From contig CAWDGV010000012.1 in NCBI GenBank assembly GCA_963801985.1, positions 62,001-126,000 on the forward strand: DNA of 64,000 nt, written 5' to 3'. Both the position numbers and the translations under genes were made by a program. The notes beneath the pieces are model-generated. The model ran no database searches, was not told where the DNA came from, and was given only the letters and a program-made list of their open reading frames with translations. Every line of letters starts with the position of its first letter. Position 1 is the first letter of the stretch. The stretch comes from JABDQZ01 sp963801985 (GTDB taxonomy: Bacteria > Pseudomonadota > Gammaproteobacteria > Chromatiales > Chromatiaceae). This document shows, piece after piece, positions 1 through 8,977 of the stretch.

Positions 1-407
1 GTTAATACCGAGTACGCCAGGCTGTATGACATCTGTGCAAAAGCCAGCGTTAGAATGGAAAAATAAATGCCCGAGCGACGCAGACTGATATAGCCGATTA
101 ACAAAGCGAATAAACCTGCCATGATGGTGCTGAACAGGATTGCCGGCAAGACATTCATGGATAGCAGCTTGAAGCTCCAGACAGCTGTATAAGAACCTAC
201 GCCCAGGAATACTGCATGACCAAATGACAGGTAACCAGTCAGGCCAAACAGAATGTTAAAACCAATCGCAAACAGGCCAAAAATGGCAAATTTCTGCAGC
301 AGGTCGGGATAATTGGCACCGATAGGCGTCAGCCAGATCGGGGCTGACAGCACAATAATCGAGAATATCAGCATGACGCTGAAATTGTTATTTAATAGAT
401 TTTTCAT
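1..407 (-). CDS. LivM-type ABC transporter permease (partial)
   Basis: Inner-membrane permease of a branched-chain amino acid/amide ABC importer, cut by the left window edge so that only the first 135 or so residues are present. Translating the minus strand from the ATG at 407 gives MKNLLNNNFSVMLIFSIIVL, then hydrophobic segments including GLTGYLSFGHAVFLGVGSY, which is the typical LivM/UrtC signature region, and SLRRSGIYFSILTLAFAQM. It begins 3 bases after the stop of the LivH-type gene, so the two are co-transcribed with LivH first. LivH and LivM normally form a heterodimeric channel fed by a periplasmic binding protein. The substrate cannot be read from the sequence. Confidence 0.88.
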   Translation of the reverse strand, partial: MKNLLNNNFSVMLIFSIIVLSAPIWLTPIGANYPDLLQKFAIFGLFAIGFNILFGLTGYLSFGHAVFLGVGSYTAVWSFKLLSMNVLPAILFSTIMAGLFALLIGYISLRRSGIYFSILTLAFAQMSYSLAYSVL

Positions 408-410
408 CTC

Positions 411-1427
411 TTAGTCCTCCATCACGCCTTCACGTCCCATCAAGCCCCTGGGCCGGACGAGCAGCACAACCACAGCGACCAGGTAAATAATAATCTGGTC
501 GATGCCCGGTAGGATGGATTTAACTTCATTCATTGAAGCGAATGATTGCAGGATGCCCAGCAGGAAGCCGGCAAGTACAGCGCCTCCCAAAGAGCCCATG
601 CCACCAACAACGACTACGACGAAAGACAACACGAGAAAGTCCATGCCCATGTGATAGTCGGGTGGAAGAATGGGCGTGTACATGACCCCAGCAAGCCCGG
701 CAACTACCGTAGCCAGGCCAAACACGATGGTGAAACGGCGTTGCACATTAATTCCGAGCAGGCCGACTGTTTCACGGTCTTCCATGCCGGCACGGACAAC
801 CATGCCGAAAGTCGTATATTTCAGAAATGCAAACACGCCAAAAATCACGATACCGGCAAACATCAGGTAAATCATGCGCCACCATGGATACACCAGTGAA
901 TCGGTCAACCCCAGGAAGGTTCCGACTGCTGCGCTGCCGGACACGATATCGGGTGCGGGTGTTGGGATGGGGTTGGCGCCAAAAAATGACTTGATAATTT
1001 CCTGAAGAACAATAGCCAATCCAAAGGTCACCAGGATTTGCTCTGCATGTGTTCTTTTGTAGAAATGCTTGATCAGACCGCGTTCAATTGCCACGCCAAT
1101 CAGCAACATGACCGGTATCGCAAATAAAATCGAAATCGGAACCGCATAATCGATGATCATGGTTCCAGTATCACCCCACCAGATTTCCAGGTAAGGGGTG
1201 TCCTTGTAAGCATCGAAAAACGTGATGCTTTCATCTTTGACTCTTTTCGAGATGGTCAAAATTTGTTGAATGGAAACGGCACAGAAGGCACCCAGCATAA
1301 ATAATGCACCGTGAGCAAAGTTCACCACGCCGAGCGTGCCGAAAGTCAGTGTCAGTCCAAGCGCAATCAGTGCGTAGGCACCGCCCTTGTCCAGACCGTT
1401 AAGAATTTGTAGTAGTATTTCATCCAT
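411..1427 (-). CDS. LivH-type ABC transporter permease
   Basis: Inner-membrane permease of the branched-chain amino acid/amide ABC importer, 338 residues, a normal length for LivH/UrtB. It opens with LLQILNGLDKGGAYALIALG and FGTLGVVNFAHGALFMLGAF, the conserved first helices of LivH. It later has VRAGMEDRETVGLLGINVQR, the cytoplasmic loop that contacts the ATPase, and GGMGSLGGAVLAGFLLGILQ near the C terminus. A polar insert around residues 60-85 is longer than in E. coli LivH. It lies between the binding-protein gene upstream and the LivM gene downstream on the minus strand. No ATPase genes are in view; they probably lie beyond the left edge. Confidence 0.92.
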   Translation of the reverse strand: MDEILLQILNGLDKGGAYALIALGLTLTFGTLGVVNFAHGALFMLGAFCAVSIQQILTISKRVKDESITFFDAYKDTPYLEIWWGDTGTMIIDYAVPISILFAIPVMLLIGVAIERGLIKHFYKRTHAEQILVTFGLAIVLQEIIKSFFGANPIPTPAPDIVSGSAAVGTFLGLTDSLVYPWWRMIYLMFAGIVIFGVFAFLKYTTFGMVVRAGMEDRETVGLLGINVQRRFTIVFGLATVVAGLAGVMYTPILPPDYHMGMDFLVLSFVVVVVGGMGSLGGAVLAGFLLGILQSFASMNEVKSILPGIDQIIIYLVAVVVLLVRPRGLMGREGVMED

Positions 1428-1452
1428 AACAGCGACTTTTAAATGTAGTGTT

Positions 1453-1487
1453 TAAAAAAATTATGCCGGCTACCAGGGGTAGCCGGC
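1453..1487 (-). terminator. Hairpin terminator/attenuator after binding-protein gene
   Basis: On the minus strand an 8-bp stem, gccggcta/tagccggc with a short loop, is followed by ATAATTTTTTT. It sits between the binding-protein stop and the livH-type start, where a partial terminator commonly keeps the binding protein more abundant than the membrane subunits. Confidence 0.75.
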
Positions 1488-1507
1488 AAATGAGGTCGAA
1501 CTGCTAA

Positions 1508-2848
1508 TTAAGCGTTACAGCTGCCAAGCTGACCGCCCAGCATTGAGGCTTCGTATTCAACCTGTGCACGAGGAACTTCCTGAACCACTTCAAGCAGGTC
1601 AAACTGTGAAGCTGGTTTTTCGTTACCACGTACAACCAGTACGTCTTTAAAGCACTGGTGATCATCAGCACGGTATTCAGTTGGACCGTTACCCATACCG
1701 TCGAACTTGAAGCCTTCAAGCGCTTCAATGACACCACAAGGGTTGAAAGTGCCCGCCATTTGACATGCGTTGGCATACAGCAGTGTCTGTACATAGCAGG
1801 TATGAGCAGCCTGTGATGGCGGGAAGCCGTATTCAGCACCAAAGGATTTAACGAAAGCTTTTGAGCCTTCATCCTGTAGTGACCAGTTCCAGTTGGTAGA
1901 ACCAAAGATACCCTTGATGTTATCACCGGCACCCTGCGCCATCAGACGGGAGAAAAGTGGTACAACGATCTGGAATTGTTTGCCATTAACTACCTTGTCA
2001 CGCAAACCAAACTGAACAGCCTGAGTCAGTGAGTTAACCATGTCTTTACCGTAGTGGTTCAGAACCAGAACATCGGCACCAGAGTTCAACACTGGAGTGA
2101 TGTACTGGGAGAAGTCACCGGCACCCAGCGGCGTGCGGACTGCGGCAACAGTATTCCAGCCCAATGCCTCAGTGTATTTCTTGATTGAACCTTCCTGTGA
2201 CCAGCCCCAGGTATAATCAGCTGTCAGGTGGTAAGCATTACGATCCTTGCCAAACTCTTTTTCCAGTACAGGAGCCAGAGCAGCACCCGTCATTTCAGTG
2301 TTGAAGAAGTGACGGAAGCCATGTTTACGCTTGTCTTTACCAGTTGTGTCGTTGGAGTGAGTCAGGCCAGCCATGAAGATAACACCGGCTTCCTGGCACA
2401 GACCCTGTACCGCAATTGCGACACCGGAAGATGAACCACCGGTAATCATCAGGGCGCCATCTTTTTCAATCATGCGCTTGGCAGAAGCGCGTGCCGCATC
2501 AGATTTTGTTTGTGTATCACCTGTTACGTAAGCCACTTTCTTGCCTAAGACGCCGTCACCTTTAAGTGATAAAGGTTTCATGGTATTTAACAAACCACCG
2601 TCACCCTCACCATTCAGATGTTTTATTGCCAGTTTATAGGCGCGCAGTTCGTCAGCGCCTTCATCAGCGTAGGCGCCAGTCTGAGGTACATTAAAGCCCA
2701 GAGTTACTGTGCCGCCTTTAGGTGCATTGACGTAAGCGTTAGCGTTGCTTACAAAGAACATTGGTGCAGCACCAGCTGCCGCTGCGGCTACAGATGCTTT
2801 CAAAAAGCCACGGCGTGACAGTGTTGTATATTTATTTTCATCAGACAT
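1508..2848 (-). CDS. Tat-exported ABC substrate-binding protein (Leu/Ile/Val/amide type)
   Basis: Periplasmic binding protein of a LivHM/UrtBC-type importer, 446 residues. The N terminus has a twin-arginine signal (SRRGFLKASVAAAAAG) with a likely cut after SNANA. The mature part is a type I periplasmic-binding fold: TLGFNVPQTGAYADEGADEL, a KKVAYVTGDTQ strand, ITGGSSSGVAIAVQGLCQEA, and HLTADYTWGWSQEGSIKKY at the interdomain face. The ATG at 2848 is preferred because GGAGG lies 11 bases upstream; an in-frame ATG at 2878 would only lengthen the leader. Four cysteines near the C terminus are unusual for this family. The ligand is not evident: the protein is longer than LivJ and differs from UrtA, so a urea or leucine label would be a guess. 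Confidence 0.88.
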   Translation of the reverse strand: MSDENKYTTLSRRGFLKASVAAAAAGAAPMFFVSNANAYVNAPKGGTVTLGFNVPQTGAYADEGADELRAYKLAIKHLNGEGDGGLLNTMKPLSLKGDGVLGKKVAYVTGDTQTKSDAARASAKRMIEKDGALMITGGSSSGVAIAVQGLCQEAGVIFMAGLTHSNDTTGKDKRKHGFRHFFNTEMTGAALAPVLEKEFGKDRNAYHLTADYTWGWSQEGSIKKYTEALGWNTVAAVRTPLGAGDFSQYITPVLNSGADVLVLNHYGKDMVNSLTQAVQFGLRDKVVNGKQFQIVVPLFSRLMAQGAGDNIKGIFGSTNWNWSLQDEGSKAFVKSFGAEYGFPPSQAAHTCYVQTLLYANACQMAGTFNPCGVIEALEGFKFDGMGNGPTEYRADDHQCFKDVLVVRGNEKPASQFDLLEVVQEVPRAQVEYEASMLGGQLGSCNA

Positions 2849-3269
2849 TTTAGTCTTTTCCTCCATAGGGTTTATCAAAAAGCTAAGATGAATCAGAGGT
2901 TAACAATCGCCTCGTTTTCAACCTGATCGTTATATTCGGCTCCAAGGCGGCCAAAGTTTAATGATTTTATCCTGACTATCAGGCAATCAAGCCTTCACAG
3001 TATAGAGCAAAAGATTTTGCCAATCATTTGCTTGAGAATAAAAATTCATCGCATTAGATAAAGTGGGTAGAAAGGAAACAGTTTGGGTTGAAAATGCTAC
3101 TTTTTTCCACCCGGAAATCTGAATGAAATTCGGTTTTTATACAAATGTTATGCACTGTTTGGGTTTTAGCTTTATCCGGGCTATTAATTGCACCTGGGGT
3201 AAGCTGTTTGCTAGAGACGGTCGCCATCAGCAAATACGAATAAAAAAGTGAATGAATGAAGGAGTCGGG
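2849..3269. other. Divergent intergenic region with no gene
   Basis: About 420 bases between the binding-protein gene (minus) and the thioesterase gene (plus). It is AT-rich toward the plus-strand gene and presumably holds both promoters, but I cannot point to a convincing -35/-10 pair. AAGGAG immediately before 3270 is the ribosome binding site of the thioesterase. Confidence 0.5.
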
Positions 3270-3695
3270 ATGAAAGAAATATTGCAACCAGGAATTATTT
3301 TTGAGCATAAATTTGTTGTACCTGAATCAAAAACAGTGCCGGGGCTCTATCCTGAGGCGGCAGAATTTTTAGCCATGCCGGAAGTGTTTGCTACCGGTTT
3401 TCTTGTCGGGTTTCTGGAATGGGCCTGTATTAAAGCTATCAATCCGTACCTGGACTGGCCTGATGAACAGTCGGTGGGCATACACATCAATGTTTCGCAT
3501 GAGGCGGCAACACCAGCGGGGCTTGAGGTTACGGCCCGGGTGGAGTTGGTTGGGATAGAGGGTAAAAAATTAAAATTTAAGGTTGAAGCCCACGATGGGG
3601 TGGATCTCATTTCCAAAGGCACGCATGAACGTTTTGTTATTAATAAAAAAAGGTTTGATGCCAAACTCGAATCTAAAAAAATACAGACTGCTTAA
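3270..3695 (+). CDS. Hotdog-fold thioesterase, FlK/PaaI-like
   Basis: Likely acyl-CoA thioesterase of the hotdog superfamily, 141 residues. The layout resembles fluoroacetyl-CoA thioesterase-like proteins: an N-terminal strand (IIFEHKFVVPESKTVPGLYP), a central hotdog helix (ATGFLVGFLEWACIKAINPY) and the strand pattern SVGIHINVSHEAATPAGLEV, which matches the vGt.v.i.H..at..G..v pattern of this group. The glutamate in the helix (FLEWAC) is a possible catalytic base. The start at 3270 is chosen because AAGGAG sits 5 bases before it; an in-frame ATG at 3252 lies upstream of that site. It stands alone, divergent from the ABC importer. The physiological substrate is unknown. Confidence 0.75.
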   Translation: MKEILQPGIIFEHKFVVPESKTVPGLYPEAAEFLAMPEVFATGFLVGFLEWACIKAINPYLDWPDEQSVGIHINVSHEAATPAGLEVTARVELVGIEGKKLKFKVEAHDGVDLISKGTHERFVINKKRFDAKLESKKIQTA

Positions 3696-3858
3696 TGGAA
3701 ATTGTCGTTGATTCAGGAATTTACGTTGTAATGCAGGTGTAGTATCTGGAAACATCTCATCTATACTGAATTAACCACGACTCGATGGAAACTGGGTTCT
3801 AATAAATGTACGGATACATATTTTAAACATATTTTTGGCCAGTACATTTTAATTGACT

Positions 3859-5427
3859 ATGAATCCTCAGCGACAGACTGTAGATGAATCAGACCTGATC
3901 TTTGCGCCGGAAGACGATGATACTTCCAAAAACAGCTTTTCAGGCACTCCGTGGAAAATCCTGATAATTGATGATGAACCCGGTATTCATGCAGTTACCC
4001 AGGCCAGTCTGGCCAATTTCGATTTTGATGGTGCCGGTCTCGAGTTTTTAAACGCTTATTCGGCACACCAGGCCAAAGAAATTCTGATGCAGCACCCGGA
4101 TATTGCTGTCGCACTGGTTGACGTGGTTATGGAAGATGAACACGCGGGGCTGAATCTAGTTCATTACATACGGCAAGACTTGAAGAATAAACTAATTCGT
4201 CTGGTGTTAAGAACCGGACAGCCAGGCCAGGCACCTGAACGTCAGGTGATTCGTGAATATGACATTAACGATTACAAGGAAAAAACAGAACTCACTGCGC
4301 AAAAACTGGACAGTACGATTTATACCAGTCTGCGTTCCTACCGTGACCTGGTTGCTTTGGATTTAAATCAACGCGGACTGGAGCACATCATACATGCCTC
4401 CGCACACCTGTTTACGATTCCGAGTATCAGTGAATTTATCCAGGGAGTGCTTAAGCAACTGATGGCCCTGCTTTACCTGGGGGATGATGCCTTTTACGTT
4501 GGTTGTGAATGTGTGGCTTTTGAAAAAAATAAAGGTGACTCAAGGGTTATAGCGGCTACCGGGAGATATGCCGATACCATCGGTCAATTGCCTAAAGAGG
4601 TATTGGACTCGGACATCTATGAGCTTGTCCTGCAGGCCCAGAAAAACAAGAAATCGATTTTAAGTGATAAGCAATTTGTTGGTTTTTTTGAGCCCCATCC
4701 GGGTCACGAAGATATTGTCTACATCAACAGCCGGCACTCGCTTACGCATAAAGACCTGGGCCTGTTGGAACTGTTCCTGCGCAATGTTTCAGTAGCCTAT
4801 GAAAATGTCATGTTGCACAACGAAATCGATGGTTCGCAGCGAGACATGCTTTACATGCTGGGCGATTCGATTGAAACCCGTTCAAAGGAAACCGGGCAGC
4901 ATGTGCGCAGAGTGGCAGAATATTGTCGCCTGATTGCCCTGGGTACGGGCCTGTCGGAGCGTCAGGCAGAGATCATTGAAATTGCATCACCGCTGCATGA
5001 TTTTGGCAAGATCGGTATTCCGGATAAAATCTTGCACAAACCTGGAAAGCTTGACCCTGAGGAATGGGAGATTATGAAGTCTCACGCTCGCATGGGGCAT
5101 GATCTGTTGAACAGTTCTGAACGGGAAATCCTGAAGGCTGCCGCCATTATTGCCGGGCAGCATCATGAGCACTGGAATGGAAATGGCTATCCTGATGGCC
5201 TTAAAGCTGAAGAGATTCATATCTACGCACGTATTGTCGCTGTTGCAGACGTGTTTGATGCATTGGGTACCAGGCGCAGCTACAAGAATGCCTGGTCAAT
5301 CGACGACATTATCAATTATTTAAAAGAACAAAATGGTCAGCAATTTGATCCAGAGTTAATTGACTGGGTCATTGCGAATATAGAAACCATGAAACAGGTA
5401 CGCAGTACTTATCCTGATGTCGTCTGA
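3859..5427 (+). CDS. Response regulator with DUF3369 and HD-GYP phosphodiesterase domain
   Basis: Cytoplasmic signalling protein, about 522 residues. Domain order: receiver (residues about 30-155; ILIIDDEPG acidic pocket and LVDVVMEDE with the phosphoacceptor Asp), DUF3369 (about 170-320), then HD-GYP (about 330-520). The HD-GYP motifs are complete: ETGQHVRRVAEY, the HD pair in SPLHDFGKIGIPD, and GQHHEHWNGNGYPDGL carrying the GYP triplet. Active HD-GYP proteins hydrolyse cyclic di-GMP, so it may lower c-di-GMP when phosphorylated. The ATG at 3859 is preferred over an in-frame TTG at 3853; neither has a clear ribosome binding site. The PAS histidine kinase starting 62 bases downstream is the obvious candidate partner. 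Confidence 0.93.
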   Translation: MNPQRQTVDESDLIFAPEDDDTSKNSFSGTPWKILIIDDEPGIHAVTQASLANFDFDGAGLEFLNAYSAHQAKEILMQHPDIAVALVDVVMEDEHAGLNLVHYIRQDLKNKLIRLVLRTGQPGQAPERQVIREYDINDYKEKTELTAQKLDSTIYTSLRSYRDLVALDLNQRGLEHIIHASAHLFTIPSISEFIQGVLKQLMALLYLGDDAFYVGCECVAFEKNKGDSRVIAATGRYADTIGQLPKEVLDSDIYELVLQAQKNKKSILSDKQFVGFFEPHPGHEDIVYINSRHSLTHKDLGLLELFLRNVSVAYENVMLHNEIDGSQRDMLYMLGDSIETRSKETGQHVRRVAEYCRLIALGTGLSERQAEIIEIASPLHDFGKIGIPDKILHKPGKLDPEEWEIMKSHARMGHDLLNSSEREILKAAAIIAGQHHEHWNGNGYPDGLKAEEIHIYARIVAVADVFDALGTRRSYKNAWSIDDIINYLKEQNGQQFDPELIDWVIANIETMKQVRSTYPDVV

Positions 5428-5489
5428 TAAAGCGTGATTCATGTCTGTATTTGTATGTTTGCTTCAAATGAATTTCGGGAGCTGGAAAA

Positions 5490-6710
5490 ATGCAGGATAA
5501 AATTGAAGATCATCAGATTAACCTCGAACAAATTCTGAATAATTCTCCTGATGGTGTTTTTACCATCAGTCCTGATCTTGATATTCGTTATGTGAATCCC
5601 GCTTTCTGTCGAATCCTTGGGTTTACTGCTGAAGAGCTGATAGGAACCAAGGTTCTGGAATATCTGGGGGACCTGAGTATCCAGGAGGCCTGCGATAAGG
5701 AAATTCAGGACCATGGGTACTGTCATGACCAGGAAACCATCTTTAAACGCAAGGATGGCTCAATGGTGCATATTTCTAAAAATGTACAGGCCATTTGTGA
5801 TGATGATGGTAACTTCAAGGAAATCCTGGTTACGATACGGGATCTTTCGGAGCTTCATGGGTTAAACAAGGAATTAACAAAATCCAAAAAACAGCTTGAG
5901 GAAAATAATCTTCACCTGCAGAAAATGCTTGAAGACTTACAAACTGCGCAGCAACAGCTGGTTGAAGCTGAAAAACTGGCTTCACTCGGTGGTTTGGTTG
6001 CCGGTGTTGCACACGAGATCAATACACCCCTCGGTATTAGCGTTACTTCAGCTTCCAGTATGCACATGGAGCTTGATGAGCTCAAAGAAAAATTTACAGG
6101 TAACAGTCTCAAGAAAACTGAATTGGAAACTTTTTTTGATCGTGCCGGCCAGGCATGCAAAATTTTAAATACCAATCTTCGGCGCGCTGCAGAACTGGTT
6201 CGCAGTTTTAAGCAGGTTGCGGTTGACCAGGTGAGTGACGACATTCGCCGAATCAACCTTAATGATTATGTCAATGAGGTGCTGGTGAGTATTGGCCCCA
6301 GCTATAAACATACTGGTATTACGTTAGACAGTGAATGTGACCCTGAGATTAACCTGGATACTCATCCGGGAGCGTTATACCAGGTTATCAGTAACCTGGT
6401 AATCAATTCGATAACGCATGCCTTTGATAAAGGTGCAGAGGGGAAAATTTCACTGAAGTTTTACCGTGATGACGGCAATGTTGTTTTCGATTTTTCAGAT
6501 AATGGCAAGGGTATCAGCGAGGAAAATCGAAAAGAGATTTTTACGCCTTTTTTTACTACCCGTCGCGGGTCCGGCGGCAGCGGCCTGGGTTTAAGTATTG
6601 TTTATAATCTCGTGACGGCAAGGCTGAAGGGAGCCATCAAGGTGGAAAGTACCGAGGGCGTAGGTACAAATTTCAATATCGTATTTCCCCAGGTGGAGAT
6701 TAGCGGATGA
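5490..6710 (+). CDS. PAS-domain sensor histidine kinase
   Basis: Cytoplasmic sensor kinase of 406 residues with no membrane segment. A PAS domain spans about residues 10-125 (ILNNSPDGVFTISPDLDIRY, then FKRKDGSMVHISKNVQAICD). A coiled coil (about 128-165) leads to the phosphoacceptor box LGGLVAGVAHEINTPLGISV with His at about residue 175. The ATPase domain holds the N box (QVISNLVINSITHAF), G1 (FSDNGKGISEE) and G2 (GSGGSGLGLSIVYNLV). GGAG 9 bases upstream supports the ATG. It follows the HD-GYP response regulator on the same strand and lacks its own receiver, so I infer that it phosphorylates that regulator. The PAS ligand is unknown. Confidence 0.92.
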   Translation: MQDKIEDHQINLEQILNNSPDGVFTISPDLDIRYVNPAFCRILGFTAEELIGTKVLEYLGDLSIQEACDKEIQDHGYCHDQETIFKRKDGSMVHISKNVQAICDDDGNFKEILVTIRDLSELHGLNKELTKSKKQLEENNLHLQKMLEDLQTAQQQLVEAEKLASLGGLVAGVAHEINTPLGISVTSASSMHMELDELKEKFTGNSLKKTELETFFDRAGQACKILNTNLRRAAELVRSFKQVAVDQVSDDIRRINLNDYVNEVLVSIGPSYKHTGITLDSECDPEINLDTHPGALYQVISNLVINSITHAFDKGAEGKISLKFYRDDGNVVFDFSDNGKGISEENRKEIFTPFFTTRRGSGGSGLGLSIVYNLVTARLKGAIKVESTEGVGTNFNIVFPQVEISG

Positions 6711-6823
6711 GATTTTTTATGAAAATATTGCCTTAATGGATTGATTCGACCTACAAAATGATCTAGTTTCATCTTATAAAGATGGTTTAATTATCAATAA
6801 AAATACAGACAAAATTTAATTTT

Positions 6824-8845
6824 ATGGGGGAGAGGGTGCAGAAATTTTCTGCATTATCATTTTCGTTACTCGCTTGTTCTACTTTTCAGGTTCATGCAGA
6901 AGAGGTTGATCTCTTTGGGATGGACCTGGACCAGTTGCTTGACGTTAAGGTTGTAACCGCCACGCAGCACCTGCAAAAAACATCTGACACACCGGCCAAC
7001 GTTACCGTCATTACCGCCGAGCAAATTCGTAAATGGGGTATTCACGATCTCAACGAAGCATTGCGCCTGGTGCCCGGTGTCAATGTTTACCAGAACTATT
7101 TTGGCTATCAGCATGTCAATTTCCGTGGTGTGGCACAGGATCTCTATACCAATAAAGCTTTATTCCTGGTCAATGGCCATCCTACCTATGACAGCCTGTT
7201 TGGTGATGCGCGAGGAAGTTATGTGCCGATTGAAGCAATCGAACGTATCGAGGTAATCCGTGGGCCCGGCTCTGTGCTTTATGGGACCAATGCGATGGCC
7301 GGCGTGGTCAATATCATTACCAAGCAGAATGGTGATAACTCGGGCGGCCTGACTGCGCGGGCTGGCAGTGATGGTTATCATTACACTGAAGCCCAGTTCC
7401 TGGGCGAAAAGTTTACCATTGCTGTCAGTGAACGGGATGATGATGGCTATGATTATTCAGGAACACTTGATGAGCAAGATCCTCCGCAAATGGTAGACAG
7501 GGATTTACATCATGATCTGAAAAACGTTTTCCTGGATGTTTACGGTGACAGCTGGCGGGTCAATTTTGCAGCATTTGACGAGAACCAGGCAAAGCTTGGA
7601 ACAACCCCGGTGACTTACAGTAATGGCCAGCATGAAAACCAGGGTTACTATTTCGATGCCAGCAAGTCTTTTCAATTGTGGGATGGAGAGCTGAAGTTCT
7701 GGTTGCGTTACGACAACCTGGATATGACATTCTATAGTGATGCTTTTCCCTGTCCTCCAGGGTTTGGAAATTTTGTGCCGGGAACTGGCTGTGCTGCTGA
7801 CGGCGGTGCCGGGCTCTACGACGACCCCTACAAGCATTACACCGAGGTGGAAAGAACAACCTTGGAAGTACAGTACAAGCAGCGGGTCAATGAAAAGCTG
7901 GATTACATAGTCGGGGCTGCTTACGAAAAACATGAGAGTGACCCATTTGTTTTCCGTTCTTTGGATGATCCTTCTGCAATCAGCCCTGTCAGCGCCTATC
8001 CTTATGATTCTCCGGAATACGATAATCTCGCTTTGTATTCACAGGTGCAGTATGTATTTGATGATCAATGGAGCGGTGTTTTCGGTTTGCGCTGGGAAGA
8101 TAATGAGGACTCCGGGACGTCTGACCTGATACCACGTTTGGGACTGGTGCATCGTTACAGTGATGATACCAGTTTCAAGTTTCTCTATGGTGAGGCTTTC
8201 CGCTCAGCTGTATTTTATGAGAAATATGTTGATTCAGCACCCGCTTTGACGGGTAATCCAGATCTTGATCGTGAATCCATAAAAACTTACGAGGTATCTG
8301 TTGAATCCAGGTTGAACAGCAAAAACAGTATCACGCTGGCAGCTTATTACCTGGAGATAGATGATGAAATCAAACGTGTATCATCGCCGACAGGATTTGT
8401 TATTGAAAATACCGAAGGCCGTGATATGTACGGTATTGAATTGCAGTGGATCAGCCGTTTAACGGACAAAATGAACCTGACTGTTAATACCACCTGGAAA
8501 GATGGCGAGGACAAGAATCTTGACGAGGGTGTCTATTTTTCCAACTTCGACCTGACCGCCATTCTGGACTACCGTTTCAGACCTGACTGGCAGTTATCAC
8601 TGGTCAATAATTATGTTGGTGAGAATGATTACCTGCTTACGGATAATTCCAGTGGTTCGGTGGATGCCTACAACCTGACCGATATTCACCTGGCACATAC
8701 CATTGATAAATTCGAACTGAGTGCGGAAGTGAAAAACCTGTTTGACGAGGATTACACTTTACCTGAACCTGCCAGGAGAAATATCGCAGAAGTGCCCGGC
8801 GGTCCGGAACGCAGTTTCTATTTTACCGTGCGCTACGAACTTTAA
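6824..8845 (+). CDS. TonB-dependent outer membrane receptor
   Basis: Outer-membrane, energy-coupled importer of 673 residues with a signal peptide ending near VHAEE. The plug domain (about 40-160) contains VTVITAEQIRKWGIHDLNEA and the hallmark IERIEVIRGPGSVLYGTNAM. The rest is a 22-strand barrel whose last strand ends in aromatic FYFTVRYEL. The region LDVKVVTATQHLQKTSDTPA is like vitamin B12/siderophore receptors of the BtuB/CirA type, but no substrate can be assigned. The start is uncertain: ATG at 6824 overlaps a GGGGGAG stretch that could instead serve a GTG at 6836. The next plus-strand gene is GAPDH at 10.2 kb, so it is monocistronic. The TonB at 16.3 kb is a possible energiser. Confidence 0.92.
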   Translation: MGERVQKFSALSFSLLACSTFQVHAEEVDLFGMDLDQLLDVKVVTATQHLQKTSDTPANVTVITAEQIRKWGIHDLNEALRLVPGVNVYQNYFGYQHVNFRGVAQDLYTNKALFLVNGHPTYDSLFGDARGSYVPIEAIERIEVIRGPGSVLYGTNAMAGVVNIITKQNGDNSGGLTARAGSDGYHYTEAQFLGEKFTIAVSERDDDGYDYSGTLDEQDPPQMVDRDLHHDLKNVFLDVYGDSWRVNFAAFDENQAKLGTTPVTYSNGQHENQGYYFDASKSFQLWDGELKFWLRYDNLDMTFYSDAFPCPPGFGNFVPGTGCAADGGAGLYDDPYKHYTEVERTTLEVQYKQRVNEKLDYIVGAAYEKHESDPFVFRSLDDPSAISPVSAYPYDSPEYDNLALYSQVQYVFDDQWSGVFGLRWEDNEDSGTSDLIPRLGLVHRYSDDTSFKFLYGEAFRSAVFYEKYVDSAPALTGNPDLDRESIKTYEVSVESRLNSKNSITLAAYYLEIDDEIKRVSSPTGFVIENTEGRDMYGIELQWISRLTDKMNLTVNTTWKDGEDKNLDEGVYFSNFDLTAILDYRFRPDWQLSLVNNYVGENDYLLTDNSSGSVDAYNLTDIHLAHTIDKFELSAEVKNLFDEDYTLPEPARRNIAEVPGGPERSFYFTVRYEL

Positions 8846-8977
8846 ATATTCCGCCTGATAGCTTGAATTCGGACCTGTCTGCAAAGCCCGCCCGGCAGGA
8901 AAATTGCAGGCTTCTTCTTTTCTCCATTCTATTAACTCGCGCTGTCAGGATGGGTGTGGGGTGGAGTTTCATGGCCG

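Noticed and set aside
411..2848. Urea transporter urtA-urtB
   Set aside because: Gene order and permease type fit, but the binding protein differs from UrtA and no urease genes are in view, so I kept a general label.
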